NCBI GenBank assembly: GCA_029721435.1 | Contig: CM056573.1 | Coordinates: forward strand, 100,989,447 to 101,053,446 | From: Gymnothorax reevesii | Lineage: Eukaryota; Chordata; Actinopteri; Anguilliformes; Muraenidae | DNA length: 64,000 nt | Direction: 5' to 3' | Shown here: one piece after another, positions 11,517-22,208 of the stretch | Numbering within the stretch: position 1 is the first letter of the stretch | Layout: each line of letters opens with the position of its first letter | Position numbers and translations under genes: made by a program | Notes under the pieces: model-generated | The model's input: the letters and a program-made list of their open reading frames with translations, nothing else | Told to the model about the DNA's origin: nothing | Databases searched by the model: none

Positions 11517-11766
11517 TTTTGGAACAAATATTTGTAACAATTAAAGCATCCATTTTCTCTTTAGGCAACACTGTCATATTAATGAGTGATTTACATTTTG
11601 AGCAACCAGAGAAGCTATATTCTCCTGGAAATGAATGCTACTATAAAGAGGCATTCTTAGATACTGCATCTGCATTTGACATGTGTAGATCATGAAATAC
11701 ATAAGGGGTAATAACGGTGTGTGGTGATTGAGGAAACAGGAAGGACAAGGGATGATGGAGACTGAC
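11517..11766. other. Intronic sequence next to globin X exon 2
   Basis: This is the intron downstream (in gene direction) of exon 2. It begins GTCAGTCTCC on the minus strand. Nothing else was recognised. Confidence 0.6.
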
Positions 11767-11874
11767 CGCAGCCCATGTGCCCGTAGCTCCTTACTGGTCC
11801 GTAAGCGCTCCAAGTCCTCCACACCTCGAAACAGGAAGAAAACATCTTTGCACTCTGGATGGGTCTCAAACAAC
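11767..11874 (-). CDS. gbx (globin X): Globin X, coding exon 2 (B helix to distal histidine)
   Basis: This is a 108-bp exon on the minus strand, preceded by ...TTTTGGCAACAG (acceptor) and followed by GTCAGTCT (donor). It encodes LFETHPECKDVFFLFR, then GVEDLERLR and TSKELRAHGLR, which matches globin X closely with no stop. It carries the conserved CD-region phenylalanines and the distal His (E7) in RAHGL. The proximal His (F8) belongs to a later exon that I do not see between here and position 1. The exon starts with the third base of the split Arg codon and ends after two bases of the next Arg codon, so the phases fit exon 1. The longer open frame around it (11574-11873) runs on into intron and is not the coding extent. 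Confidence 0.93.
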
Positions 11875-12227
11875 CTGTTGCCAAAACAACCAGTTGAATT
11901 TCAATGACAGAAGTCACATAAGCCAGTTTAATATTTTGTCTTTTTGACAATTATATTACTCTTACCTGCAAGGTCATAGATCTTGGTGATAAGGATGAGA
12001 GTAACTTATTTTAGAACGGAAATTAATAATATATACAATATATACATGTGGCTCATCCATTTGTGTGGATTATGCACTGCATGATACATAATAGATGGAC
12101 AAAAAAAACTCGCAAATTAACAAAATCAATCATTTACAGCATTATTTCATCAGTAGCATTTCGTTTTTCTTAATAAATGCAATTTTTTGGATACAGCTTC
12201 CTCTTTGCCTCTGTTGCAGGCATCTTA

Positions 12228-12552
12228 AGCTGGATTTATGGTTCTGCGTTGACTTCACGCTAAGTGCACGCCGTCGCCTCGATGCTATTGTGGATCTTTA
12301 AAAGTTCTGCGTTGAGGTCGTTTGGGTCGTGCTGCGCCGCGAAGCAATTCACCGACAAACAGCTAAGTGGTGTCAGGTTTCCGATAGACCTGTTGTGAAA
12401 TCACGTGAGACTCGAGTAGAGTGGGCCAATCAGTGCCCTTGCGGTCTGAGTCGCTTTGGCACGCAGCTGTCAAATTTTCAAGGTGCACGCAGGCGACGTA
12501 GAGGCTCTGCGTAGCTACGGCGTCGGTCCGATGCAGAACCATAAATCCAGCT
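12228..12552. mobile_element. Harbinger-like MITE with TTA target duplication
   Basis: The ends AGCTGGATTTATGGTTCTGC and GCAGAACCATAAATCCAGCT are perfect inverse copies, flanked by TTA on both sides (12225-12227 and 12553-12555). A three-base TWA duplication is typical of PIF/Harbinger. The interior is G/C-rich (ACGCCGTCGCCTCG, GGCGACGTAGAGGC) with no coding capacity. Very similar elements are common in fish. Confidence 0.85.
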
Positions 12553-12555
12553 TTA

Positions 12556-13282
12556 TGTTAATGGATTCGCTCACACGCCAACGGCTGTCCACTCGAGTTT
12601 TGTGTTCAAAGAAACTGAAAGTTCTGGGGCTAGCCAAGTACATACTTTTGTGAAAGCATGGGAGGGAAGCGAACCACATAAGATATCTGCAACGGAGGCT
12701 AACCAACACCAACATGCTGAAAATGTTCAAAAGAAGGAATTTCTTCAGGTTTCTTTGGTGTTGAAGTTTTCCCAAACACAAGCTCTTTAGCCGTAGAGCA
12801 GCGCACATCGATCGGCGCTTCGGTAGGTAGACGGTTGATGCAAGGCCAGTCGCTATCATTGTAAAGTCGCTTGATTTCCTTTATGGTCTCATCCAGTAGC
12901 CTTTTATTCTTCATAACTTTTCTAATAAAAGGTAGCATTCCATATGGTGCACAAACAGTTTGCTTGAGGAATATACAGCAGATTTAAGGGGAGAACACTT
13001 CTTATAATAGAAGGAACATCGAGTAAAATTTCCCATGTCCATGTGTTTTCTCTTTCTTTGATGCGATCCGATTATTTTACTAAAAAACATTTCATTATCA
13101 ACACATTTTTTTAAGGGTTTCGGTACCCGCAATTTTTCTTAATAATATTCCATGGGAAACATGAAAGGACTATCACATATGAAGCATTCTGAATGGCTTA
13201 TTTCACATAATGCCATTACATCACGGAACACAAAACCTTGCCCGAGTGTGCAGACTTTGGTGTGTGAGTGACATGAACCAAA
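12556..13282 (-). other. Unassigned stretch with protein-like minus-strand frames
   Basis: Short minus-strand frames (for example 12699-12938, beginning MLPFIRKVMKNKRLLDETIKE) look more protein-like than their surroundings, but I do not recognise a family. The segment shares the motif GCCTCYGTTGCAGAYATCTTA with positions 12202-12227 and 13628-13650. It could be a decayed transposon coding region. No function is claimed. Confidence 0.3.
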
Positions 13283-13630
13283 CTAGAACGGGCACTCGGT
13301 AGAGCGCATACCTTCGCCGACGCCACTGAATCCCTCGCCACTGGCGTTGGTTTCATGCCGATCGGATAAAAATTGACCGAGATATGGCCGAAAGTCGGTT
13401 TTGACCTTTTCGTGGCCTTGACCTTGACCTTTGACCCGATCACTCCCAAAATCCAATCGATTGATCCTCAGGTCATGCCAAATCAACCCACCAAATTTTA
13501 TGAAATTCCGTTTGGTACTTTTTGAGTTATTCGATACACATACATACACACAGACAGACAGACACACAAACAAATAAATACATGGGGATCAAAACATTAC
13601 CTTCGTCAGCGAAGTCGCTGGCGAAGGTAA
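13283..13630 (-). mobile_element. CCTCCGCCA-family MITE (copy 2)
   Basis: Reversed relative to the copy at 8418: it starts CTAGAACGGGCACTCGGTAGAGCGCATACC and ends GTCAGCGAAGTCGCTGGCGAAGGTAA. The middle has ACACACAGACAGACAGACACAC and the inverse of AACTCAAAAAGTACC. The open frame on the minus strand here is a translation of the MITE. Confidence 0.8.
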
Positions 13631-13800
13631 TAAGACATCTGCAACAGAGGCAAGCTTCCTCCACTGTCAAATGAAATATTTACATTATGCAGAGCAAAGG
13701 ACTGCATAAATGGTAGAACTTGATCTAACAAATAGTGCAATGCACTTAAATGCGAAGCCTCTTGTGACTGATTAGAAAATTGGCACTTTAGATTCGCCGT
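13631..13800 (-). other. Host sequence split by the hAT at 13801; possible decayed coding
   Basis: On the minus strand it reads FSNQSQEASHLSALHYLLDQ, then VLPFMQSFALHN, and seems to continue across the hAT insertion into 14711-14770. The family is not recognised. Confidence 0.25.
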
Positions 13801-14710
13801 CAGGGGCGTCACTAGACCTAATACTGTACTGGGGCACAAACAACGCGAGCGGGCAATGCGCACAAGCAAAAATTTTTTAGCAGTAATTCATCAAAAGGAA
13901 GCTTAAACAGTGCTTCAAATTATACATTCATGTCAGATTATCTTGTTGTCTGGATCTATGATTAACCTCCTGAAATGGACTGATGCATTTGGCCTACTTG
14001 TGCACTTTACTCTAGACCTCTAAACCTGGTACAAGCAAAAAAGGAATATCTCATAATGCTTATCAAACATTGATAGCAATCTCCAGAAACCGAGTTGACA
14101 GTGCTAGGCTAACCATTATGAATCAACGGTATGCCTATGATGAGCCAGTTAGCTATAAGGCAGCAGCTAATGTCTGCACTAGGCTACTTTAATTTACAGC
14201 CAGAGATAGATGGCAAGATGGCAGCTGAAAGTTTAAGCAAAGTTGTGACATTTAAATTCCCATGGAAATGGCGACACAGAGGAGAAAACAAACAATAAGG
14301 ACAGGCAGTTGCCCAGCACTAACCTGAAGACAGGTGGAAAGAATGACGACGAGAGCAGTCAGCACTGACAGACACCGTTGTGTGTGTGTGACCTTGTGTT
14401 CCGAAGTGAGCACTAGCCGAATCACAGCCAAAGCCACGTGAATATTAAGTAGCCACATGCCATTGTGGCATGTACTATACGGAGTGAAGTGAATACAGTT
14501 ATGAAGTGTATGAAGTGAGTTACAGTTATCATATTAAGTAGTTGTGTGCCTATACACTTTCTGTGTCTGTCGATTCTCTTACTGTAGATTATGTGGACAT
14601 GTAGACTTAAAATGTGATATTTTTTTATCCCCTGGGTAAAATTATACTGGGGCACTGCAGACCAATACTAAGGCACGTGCCCCGGTAAAATATGTCTGGT
14701 TCTGCCGATG
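13801..14710. mobile_element. hAT element, 910 bp, 8-bp target duplication
   Basis: The left end CAGGGGCGTCACTAGACCTA...ACTGGGGCAC matches the inverse of the right end (CATCGGCAGAACCAGACATA...CCGGGGCAC). The flanks are TTCGCCGT (13793-13800) and TTCGCCGC (14711-14718), seven of eight bases equal. That fits the 8-bp duplication made by hAT transposases. No transposase frame was recognised, so it is probably non-autonomous. Confidence 0.88.
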
Positions 14711-14718
14711 TTCGCCGC

Positions 14719-15228
14719 CCTTAACTGCTTTGTGCAGAAGCCAAATCTGGCTATTTACGTGTTACCTTATTTAAAGCTTTATAATTCAAGATTGCAGCTT
14801 CCCAGAGGAAGGGAACAGCTCAACTGAGTCAAAACACTTGAAGCAAAAAGAATTCCATTGTATTTCAGTTTTTTTTCCATGATTTTGGTAGAGAAAAAGG
14901 GCTGCAAACATTAAAAATCTTCATGAAAATTCAGCATTGAAATTGTAAAAAAATAAATAAATAAAAAAATACTGAGAATTGAAAAATGGCTAGGAGTTAA
15001 AACTATACATTTCTGGGATCAAACTCCTTGACCACTAGTATACTTCTTCTGAGCCTTACATTCTTACCTACTCTCTAGGAGCCAAATAAGACAGCTATCC
15101 AGGTGGCTCCCCGAACTCTAAGATCCCTCAAAATGGTGCACTGTCAAATCATAATGATATATTTAACACAAATCAACTTTTGCCGCATGAAATTCAATAT
15201 GAAATAATGATTTTCTGTATAATTTCAG
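14719..15228. other. Unassigned sequence before the L1
   Basis: A/T-rich, with no clear frame or repeat structure recognised. Confidence 0.45.
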
Positions 15229-15976
15229 GCTGACCTTTAGAATAACACCCACTTTATACAAAGCAAATATTTCATTGATTCCTAAACCAGACAGAGACCC
15301 TGAGATGGTATCATCATATCGCCCCATTTCATTGTTGCCGATTGAAACCAAAATACTTGGGAAAGTTAAAAGCAAACAGGTTAAGAGAATGCACATGATT
15401 GATCATTAATCCCAACCAAATTGGCAATATGCTGGGGAGACACGTTTTTTCATTTGCGCCGCCGATTTAATACTTTACATACTTAACACACGGAAGAAGC
15501 TGTTATTATCTCTTTAGATGCACAACGCACATTTGATCAAGTCGAGTGGCCTTGTATGATGTGTACATTAAAGAAATTTGGATTTGGACCCTCCTTCATG
15601 AAGTGGATTGAAATTATTAATTCACACCCAACTGCCTCAGTTATAACTAATCCATTCCCAATCAGACAGGGGAATCGCCAAGGTTGTCCGATTTCTCCTT
15701 TTTTGTTTGCAGTTATTATTGAACCATTGGTTGCTAGCATTAGACAGAACCCTTTAATTTCTCCTATTAATTTGTATGGGTATAAACATTATCTCTCACG
15801 ATATGTGGATGATATCCTTTTGTACATCTCTGATCCATAGGCATCAATACCCCCTCTTTTGACTCTTATCAATACTTTTGGCAGTCTTTCAGGATTTTCT
15901 ATTAATTGGGATAAAAGTGAATTGATGATGTTTCATCACAGGTCAGTTTGACCTTTTTGCAGTCCATACCTTTTAA
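15229..15976 (+). pseudogene. L1 LINE, reverse transcriptase part
   Basis: It translates to L1-type RT: ISLIPKPDRDPEMVSSYRPI, then LLPIETKILGKV. Later FGPSFMKWIEIINSHPTASV, RQGNRQGCPISPFLFAVIIE and the catalytic YVDDILLY (YVDD at 15802-15813) follow. Frameshifts and stops occur (for example after MIDH near 15405 and at 15838). It ends with LQSIPFK at the junction with a Tc1-like element that was inserted in it. The remaining C-terminal part of the L1 is at 19168-20862. Confidence 0.88.
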
Positions 15977-16330
15977 AACCCCAATTCTGAAATAGTTGGG
16001 ACAAAGTGTAAATTGTGAATAAAATCAAAACTCATTGGCCCTCATTTATCAAAGTTGCGTACACCAAAAAAATGGGTGTACGCCAAATCTCCCGCAAGAA
16101 TCGGCATTTATCAATCTGAACGTGAGCTAACGGTCCGCAAAAATCTCACGCCAGCTCTGACCAGGTGTACGCAAATCTGAAAACAGCGAACAACATGCAG
16201 GAATGAGTGCAGCTGTCAAAATGAGAAATAAACCATATGCAGCGATGCGGACGTCATGCTGTTGTTGTTGTTATTAGTAAAATTAATAAATAGACTAAAT
16301 AAATAAATACATAAATAAATGAATAAAAGC

Positions 16331-16470
16331 AGGCTGTTTCCAAATATAAGTGTAATTAATTTCTCTTCATAGATGTATTTATTTAATAAATGTATCTAAT
16401 AAATAAATAAATTGCATCTGTGTTGAGAAATTAGTTACTCTTATTTGGAAACAACTTGCTTGTCAGGCCA
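16331..16470. repeat. Small hairpin with AATAAATA centre
   Basis: GCAGGCTGTTTCCAAATATAAG and its inverse (CTTATTTGGAAACAACTTGC) bracket AATTAATTTCTC/GAGAAATTAG and a run of AAATAAATAAAT. Confidence 0.65.
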
Positions 16471-16559
16471 GACGGCTAACGATTACAATCCATTTGATTA
16501 AGCGCAATGCACAGCTTGGCAGATATGCGGTGTATGTCATATGCTCATCCAGTCAGATA

Positions 16560-16904
16560 TACACTGAACAACAAAAGAAACAAGAGTTGTCAGAAAGACA
16601 ACAAAGCTCGCCGGGGCAAGGTTAAAGTTTTTCTGCACGCGGACAGACGCGGACGCCGGGGGTACGACAATAGCTCTCCGGACATTCGTCCCGGCGAGCT
16701 AACAAAAGTTAGTCCAATTAAAGGCAGACTGAAAAATAAGTTTGCGTGTAATTATTTCAGAAAATCAAATTTATTACTAGCACGTGCACATTTATACTCG
16801 TTTCATCAAACTTACTTTTATTTTGCGGTCCCTTCGACTGAGTAACCATAGGAGTAGCCTACATTAACTAACTTGCTAGCTCGCGTTTCTTTTGTTGCTC
16901 AGTA
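16560..16904. mobile_element. MITE with TACTGARCAACAAAAG termini (copy 2)
   Basis: The termini TACACTGAACAACAAAAGAAAC and GCGTTTCTTTTGTTGCTCAGTA match the copy at 2307-2517, and so does the interior (TTTATTACTAGC, TGACTGAGTAACCATA). It is interrupted near its left end by a GGACG-type MITE. Confidence 0.8.
16581..16698. mobile_element. CAAGAGTTGTC/GGACG MITE (copy 1)
   Basis: The head CAAGAGTTGTCAGAAAGAC and the tail CATTCGTCCCGGCGAG bracket a CACGCGGACAGACGCGGACG middle. It is nearly identical to 23920-24047. It lies inside the MITE at 16560-16904. Confidence 0.85.
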
Positions 16905-17164
16905 TTTAGATGCCTACGGACACTTCGACAGTGATCACATTTTGACAATGGCAGATCTTCCATTGTTAGAGGAATAAGCTTCTGTCCGAAGTGAGAGGAA
17001 CTTACGGCGCACAGATCTCATCCGGGAAAGTGATGAGTGGCTGCTCGTTTTGTGTAGCATCCAATAACATGTCATGGAGTAACACTGATAAAAGAACAAT
17101 AAAGAGTGATCTCTGCAGACTGCATTTTACCAATTATCCTCATAGTGCTCCGATCGAGGAGAGG

Positions 17165-17190
17165 TGGTGGTGGGGGGGGGGGGGGGGGTT
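17165..17190. repeat. Poly-G tract
   Basis: A run of about 20 Gs after GGTGGTGGTG. The frames crossing it are low-complexity translation. Confidence 0.8.
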
Positions 17191-17399
17191 GCTCATCCAT
17201 GTCCCCACCGGCTCGGGGGAGCCCATCAGCGCTATGACAGCTGGAGGTTCGAGTCTGGTTGGCCTCCACCGGTCCGTGCGCTGTTGTAAACCGTTTTTGG
17301 GAGGCGATCTTAAAATCGGACCACTTTTTTTAACCTACATGTAACGCATTTGGATTGTCAATTATGTAGGCAATAAAACATGAAATATCGTGGATCTAT

Positions 17400-17700
17400 A
17401 AATTGAATTTATTAAGGCCGATGTTATTCGCACTTTTACGTGTGGCCAATGCAATTTTTTTTTTTTGACCAAACTTGTAAGTGTGCAAGTTGATGACCAT
17501 TCCAGTGCTGCTTAGAAAGTACCGCTTAAAATAAGTTTGGCCAAGAAAAAATTTTAGCTTTGGAATAAGTGTGGGCAATGGAGAAATGTGCGTCTTGGCC
17601 ACAATAATAAGTGTGTCTAACAAGAATTTGGTCATTTAAGTGCATCCAAGCACAAAAATTAAGTGCGAATAGTCACTTTGATTTATTAATTAATTAAATA
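17400..17700. mobile_element. Probable MITE with TTATTCGCACTT ends
   Basis: GTTATTCGCACTTTTACGTG near 17424 is inverted near 17660 (CAAAAATTAAGTGCGAATAGTC). Further in, AAACTTGTAAGTGTGC and GTGTGTCTAACAAGAATTTGG add partial symmetry. Confidence 0.5.
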
Positions 17701-19624
17701 AAACATCTGCTGCACTCCGGTTTTCCACCCCAACGGTGTTTTCTACTGTAGCAGCAATAGTTTTCCAAACCGCAGTCTACTGGGCTCCCTTTATGCCACT
17801 CTTAAGACTTCCAAATAAAATTATTTCCTTTTTCTCCATCTATCGTCGGCCTGCTGATAAAACCTCGTATCTTCAAGATGATGAACTTAACAGGAGAGCA
17901 AAAAAACAAAAAAAAAGTTAAATTTTGCATGTGAGAATGCAGTCGAGCTGTGATCAGGTAAGATGACTATTTTTCCTCCAATAATGTATCCAATCAATGA
18001 AATTTTGTATTTTGCAATGTTTATGCTATCATCGTGGACATACGAGTTTTTGTTTCTCATCAAATCATGCGAGGTTTATCAGCAGGCCGATGATATTTCC
18101 TCCTCAGTTAAGTTCTTTCTTCTTTGCCGTCTTTCGAGAGTCCATGTCGTAAAGTGGGCAGGACTATGCCTCCCAGAGCATGAATTTTTAGGGGCGTGTC
18201 ATGTAAATTACGATGGTTTCTGCCGCCAGATTTATCAATGCCACGGCAGTTCTACACCGAAATCTGTGACGTACACACTTTTAGTAAATCAGACGCGACA
18301 CTTGGCGAACGATGATATTTACACCAGAATCTACACCAGATCCTACGCAAGTTTGATAAATGAGGGCCAATGACTTTCAAAACACACCAGCCACTATTGT
18401 AATCACAATAGAACAGAGATGATCCAGCAAATGTTGAAATTTTACAATTTTACCCACTTAATGAGCTCATTTAAAATTTTATGGCTGCTTCAGATCTCAA
18501 AAAAGTTGGGACAGGGGCCAGTTTATCATGGTGTAGCCTCCTCTCTCCTTTTTAACACAGTGTGGAGGTGTCTGGGCATTGAGGAGACAAGTTTTTTGAG
18601 TTTAGCCATTGGAAAGTCAAAAGTCAAAGTCAAGTTTATTACATCCATATCAATGGAAATTACATTGCATACACCCACCGTTAGGTCACCGAATTTGATC
18701 CCACTCTTGTTTGTTCTCAATCGGTGAAAGATCAGGACTGCAGGCAGGCCAGTTCAGCACACGGACTCTTCTACTATGAAGCCATGCTGTTGTCATTGTT
18801 GCAGTATGTGGTTTTGCATTGTGCTGCTAAAATACAGAAGGCCTTCCCTGGAATAGATGTCATCTGGAGGGGAGCATACGTTGCTCTAAAACCTTTATAT
18901 ACCTTTCAGCATTCCTGGTGCTTTTTAAAACATGCAAGTGCCCCACACCATATGCACAAATGCATCCCCGTACCATCAGAGATGCTGGCTTTTGAACTGA
19001 ACGCTGACAACAGGAGGGGTGGTCTTTCTCCTCTTTAGCCTGGAGGACACGATGCCCATGATTTCCAACAAGAATGTCAAATTTGGACTTGGCTGACCAC
19101 AGGACACTTTGCTATAGTCCATTTTAAATGAGCCTTGGCCCACAGAACATGGCGGTGCTTCTGGATCAAGCTCAACAAAAGACTTCTTTATCTGCCCTCC
19201 TCAACAGTCCTACTTCAGTTAACAAATCATACTTCAGTAACAGTTTTGTTGTTGGCAATACTATAAAAATTTGGAAAAAAATAAAACTTTATATTAAGGC
19301 TCCTAAAATATATCTGTATACTTCAATTTGTGAAAATCATTCATTTGTACCTGGTTTAAATGATATAGTCTTTTCTACTTGAAAACAAAGGGGTATCTAT
19401 AATGAGGGTGATCTGTATGTTGAAGGGAAAGTTGCCTCATTTGCACAGCTGCAAGATGCTTATAATTTACCTCTGTCAAGTTTTTATAGATATTTACAAC
19501 TTCGAAATTATGTCAGGAAAAATATTTGTAACTTTGAAATCTTAAACAAACATGAGTCCCTCTTGGCAATAAATACATTTGATCCAGTTAATTGTAGGGC
19601 TGTTTCCCATATTTATCCCATTTT

Positions 19625-19931
19625 ACCTTCACCAGCGAAGTTGGGATAGAGGTTATATTTTCACCCTTGTTTGTTTGTCTGTCTGTCTGTCTGTTTGTGA
19701 ACAACATAACTTAAAAAGTAATTCACGGATTTGTCAGAAATTTTGTGGGTGCATTGCTATTACATCAAGGATGGACCCTATTCATCTTCACCGCGATCAG
19801 TGAAACAATATGGCCGCCACGGCAGCCATCTTGAAATCCTATGACACGCGATAACTCAACTTTACTCCCACTCATGAAGATTTGGATTGTGCTGCCTTGG
19901 CAGAGGTTTGCACTCTTCGAATGCCTCTAGT
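19625..19931 (+). mobile_element. CCTCCGCCA-family MITE (copy 3)
   Basis: It starts TACCTTCACCAGCGAAGTTGGG, has GTTTGTCTGTCTGTCTGTCTG and AACTTAAAAAGTAATTCACGG, and ends CTTGGCAGAGGTTTGCACTCTTCGAATGCCTCTAG. It is inserted in the L1 coding remnant. Confidence 0.8.
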
Positions 19932-20343
19932 TTTCCCCCTGTTTCCCTGCATAATAGGATTGTGGTAGACACAGCGAGATGAGGTATGGGATGAATATTT
20001 AAAGAGTATATATGATTGTTCTGTCAATGTTAGACATTGCCTTATAGCTACAGTTTAAATCATTACATAGGTTGTACTATTCTAGGGAAAAGTTACATAG
20101 TTTTTTTTTTTTTTTTAACTGATGTTTCACCTATTCGTAATAGGTGCAAGTTTATGGTCAGCCACTTAAGTCAGGACTTCTAGTCATGTAGTAAACTATA
20201 CATTTTGGAAAACATCCTTCATTGTTTCTCTGAGGCATTTGGAAAATGTTGGAAACCTGACCCTCTCACAGCCATTCTTGGAGCAACTGGTACTTTGCTT
20301 TCTGCCAGTTAAAACTAGAATGGTTTTTACACGTAAAAACAGA

Positions 20344-20645
20344 TGTCTCCCCCTTCCCCCATTTCACATTTTAGAGTTATGGTCCGGAAACGAGTCCACC
20401 CTTCAATATGCCTAAGTCCAAATTGTCGCCATGGAAACAGAAAAAATAAAATTCAAAAGCAGTTCAAACCCTCAAAAGGCACATCTACATGTTATGGAGA
20501 GACTCTATATCAAATTTGGTGAGAATCGGTCGAACAGTTTCAGAGTTATGCTCCGGAAACAAATGGGAACGCCGACGCCAACGCCAACGGGAATTCAGGC
20601 AAAAACAATATGCCACCCCCCCCCCCCTCTAGGAAGTGGGAGACA
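20344..20645. mobile_element. MITE with TGTCTCCCMCTTCC ends, in L1
   Basis: TGTCTCCCCCTTCC on the left is inverted on the right (GGAAGTGGGAGACA). The interior repeats the phrase AGAGTTATGGTCCGGAAACG/AGAGTTATGCTCCGGAAAC. It splits the L1 C-terminal frame. Confidence 0.7.
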
Positions 20646-20862
20646 AAATGAGGAGTTAGCTGTTTTATTTGGACTGATAATTGCAAAAAGGTTAATTCTG
20701 CGAGTGTGGAATTTGGATTCCGCACCCGCATATGAATTATGGTTGAGAAAAATGGCAAATACGTTACACCTGGAGAGGCTAAGGTTTTATAATGAAGATA
20801 GAGGAGAGGTATTTGACAAGATCTGGGACCCTGTTCTGAATTTTTTTCAAAGTACAAATTGA

Positions 20863-21042
20863 TTTGCTGTGTCCACTGTAACATACCTTGCTGATTTTTT
20901 TTTTTTTTTTGCACATATATATCCTTATATATTTAAAAAAAGCTGATATATTTAATTTATGACTGTGGTTATTTACTTTTTGTATGTGCTGCTTTTTCTA
21001 TTATTTTATTATTATTAAAACATGATGTGTTTGTGAGACACT
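20863..21042 (+). other. L1 3' non-coding tail
   Basis: A/T-rich sequence with a poly-T stretch and ATTATTTTATTATTATTAAAACATGATG, following the L1 stop. Confidence 0.5.
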
Positions 21043-21439
21043 GATGCCCCCGTGCAAAACATGCTCATGATAACCATTAAAGGCCTATCATGAGTCAATC
21101 AAAGGGTAAAGGTCAAGGTCACAAGGTCAACATGCATTACCTCATCAGAAAGGCCTTATCCTAAGGAGTACATATGCCAGGTATCAAATGCCTATGACTA
21201 GCTAATGAAAAGTTATGGCCCATGTTTTTGTCACCAAACGTCATGCTCCAAGGTTAAGGTCACAAGGTCAAAAGTCATGACCCCATCCGAAATGCCTTCT
21301 CACAAGCAATGCATATCCCAAGTATCAAAGTCCTATCATGAGCGGATCAAAAGTTATAGCCATGGCAAAGTGCGGACAGACACACAGACAGACGGACAGG
21401 TGAAAAACTATATGCCCCGAAACTTTGTTTATGGGGGCA
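21043..21439. mobile_element. GATGCCCCCGT...GGGGGCATA MITE
   Basis: The ends ATGCCCCC and GGGGGCAT are inverse. Inside it repeats AAGGTCAAGGTCACAAGGTCAA and ATCATGAGTCAATCAAAGG-type blocks two or three times. It finishes with CAGACACACAGACAGACGGACAGG before the tail. Confidence 0.72.
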
Positions 21440-21922
21440 TAAAAATAAATGAATAATATTTTCTAGTTGAATTTAGCATGAGTGTATCAATATAGGTGCA
21501 GTTGGACATCAGTGGTCACCAGTAACCTTTCCAAACACAAAACATTCCTTTTCTGCATGATAAAGTTTAGAATTTTGTCCATTTTTCTCCAGAGTCCCAC
21601 AAGCTAGCACACATGCTCATTAAAGGAACTGCTTATTTAACGATCAGAACATTAACCATGAAATGAAAAGCCAGCAGTTCCCACTTCTTAGCTCGCAATC
21701 TTATACAAACACTTTCCACATCTAATAATATCTGAAATATACCTTATTATAACAGAGCAGACTGTCCACTATCAGGAAAAATCAGGCAATATTCTACCCT
21801 GGATTGAACAGAATGGTGCGATGAACATACCAGGGGGTCAACCAAAGTCTTTGAGCTGTTGGCATAACAAACAAGCCAAAACATCGGCATTTGATTTCAT
21901 TGTATATGGTATAAATTCAAAA

Positions 21923-22208
21923 ACAACGAGAGTTTGTCACTAAAGTGACTATATCCCCCGCCGTTAGGTCACCAAAACCGACTGGTGTCTACGCATTCCC
22001 AGTAGGAAGGTTAGTACCAAAAAGAATTGAAATAGGTTGACTCCTTCTTGAGATATCATGCTGACAATGTTCGGGACGGACGTACGTACGTACGTACGGA
22101 CAGACGTACGTACGGACGTACGTACGGACGGACGTACGGACGGACGTACGGACGGACAGAGCTGAATACCATATCCCCCGCTTCGCGCTAAACGCCCGGC
22201 GGGGGATA
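21923..22208. mobile_element. GGGGGATA-family MITE with ACGT/GGAC microsatellite
   Basis: The head AACGAGAGTTTGTCAC...ACTATATCCCCCGCCG is followed by a long GGACGTACGTACGG stretch (about 22075-22158) and the tail ATATCCCCCGCTTCGCGCTAAACGCCCGGCGGGGGATA. The overlapping minus-strand frames rich in SVR/YVRT are translations of the microsatellite. Confidence 0.82.

Larger units (their letters stand above)
16037..18369. mobile_element. 2.3-kb element with TTGGCCCTCATTTATCAAA ends, family unknown
   Basis: The left end TTGGCCCTCATTTATCAAAGTTGCGTACACC is the inverse of the right end (CTACGCAAGTTTGATAAATGAGGGCCAA). It sits inside Tc1 copy K2. It contains nested MITEs at 16560-16904 and 17400-17700, and a hairpin at 16331-16470. 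I recognised no transposase and leave the superfamily open. Confidence 0.82.
15977..19167 (-). mobile_element. Tc1-like family K copy 2, carrying a nested element
   Basis: The left end AACCCCAATTCTGAAATAGTTGGGACAAAGTG is a family K terminus. The element resumes after a 2.3-kb insertion (16037-18369) at TGACTTTCAAAACAC and continues through CTCAAAAAAGTTGGGACAGGGG and GGACTGCAGGCAGGCCAG. Its right half is missing: at CTGGATC (19161-19167) it joins L1 sequence, where copy 1 continues CTTGTTTATTTATGG. A small AAAGTCAAAGTCAAGTTTATT repeat piece sits at about 18618-18700. The transposase is dead. Confidence 0.78.
19168..20862 (+). pseudogene. L1 LINE, ORF2 C-terminal part
   Basis: It translates to the L1 C-terminal region: LNSPTSVNKSYFSNSFVVGN, ENHSFVPGLNDIVFST, GDLYVEGKVASFAQLQ. 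After a MITE (19625-19931) come RIVVDTAR and DPLTAI-GATGTLLSAS. After a second MITE (20344-20645) come LAVLFGLIIAKRLILRVWN and the end WDPVLNFFQSTN at 20862. About 200 residues between this part and 15976 are missing. Stops and frameshifts are frequent. Confidence 0.85.

Noticed and set aside
12699..12938. Protein-like minus-strand frame
   Set aside because: It reads plausibly but has no recognised family, splice context or continuation; kept only as unassigned.
13283..13573. 96-codon minus-strand frame
   Set aside because: It lies wholly in a MITE with related non-coding copies elsewhere in the window.
17225..17275. tRNA-like B box (GGTTCGAGTCT)
   Set aside because: No matching A box or cloverleaf could be made; too weak for a tRNA or SINE head.
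16991..17344. 117-codon plus-strand frame
   Set aside because: It crosses a poly-G tract and has no recognised domain; inside a transposon of unknown family.
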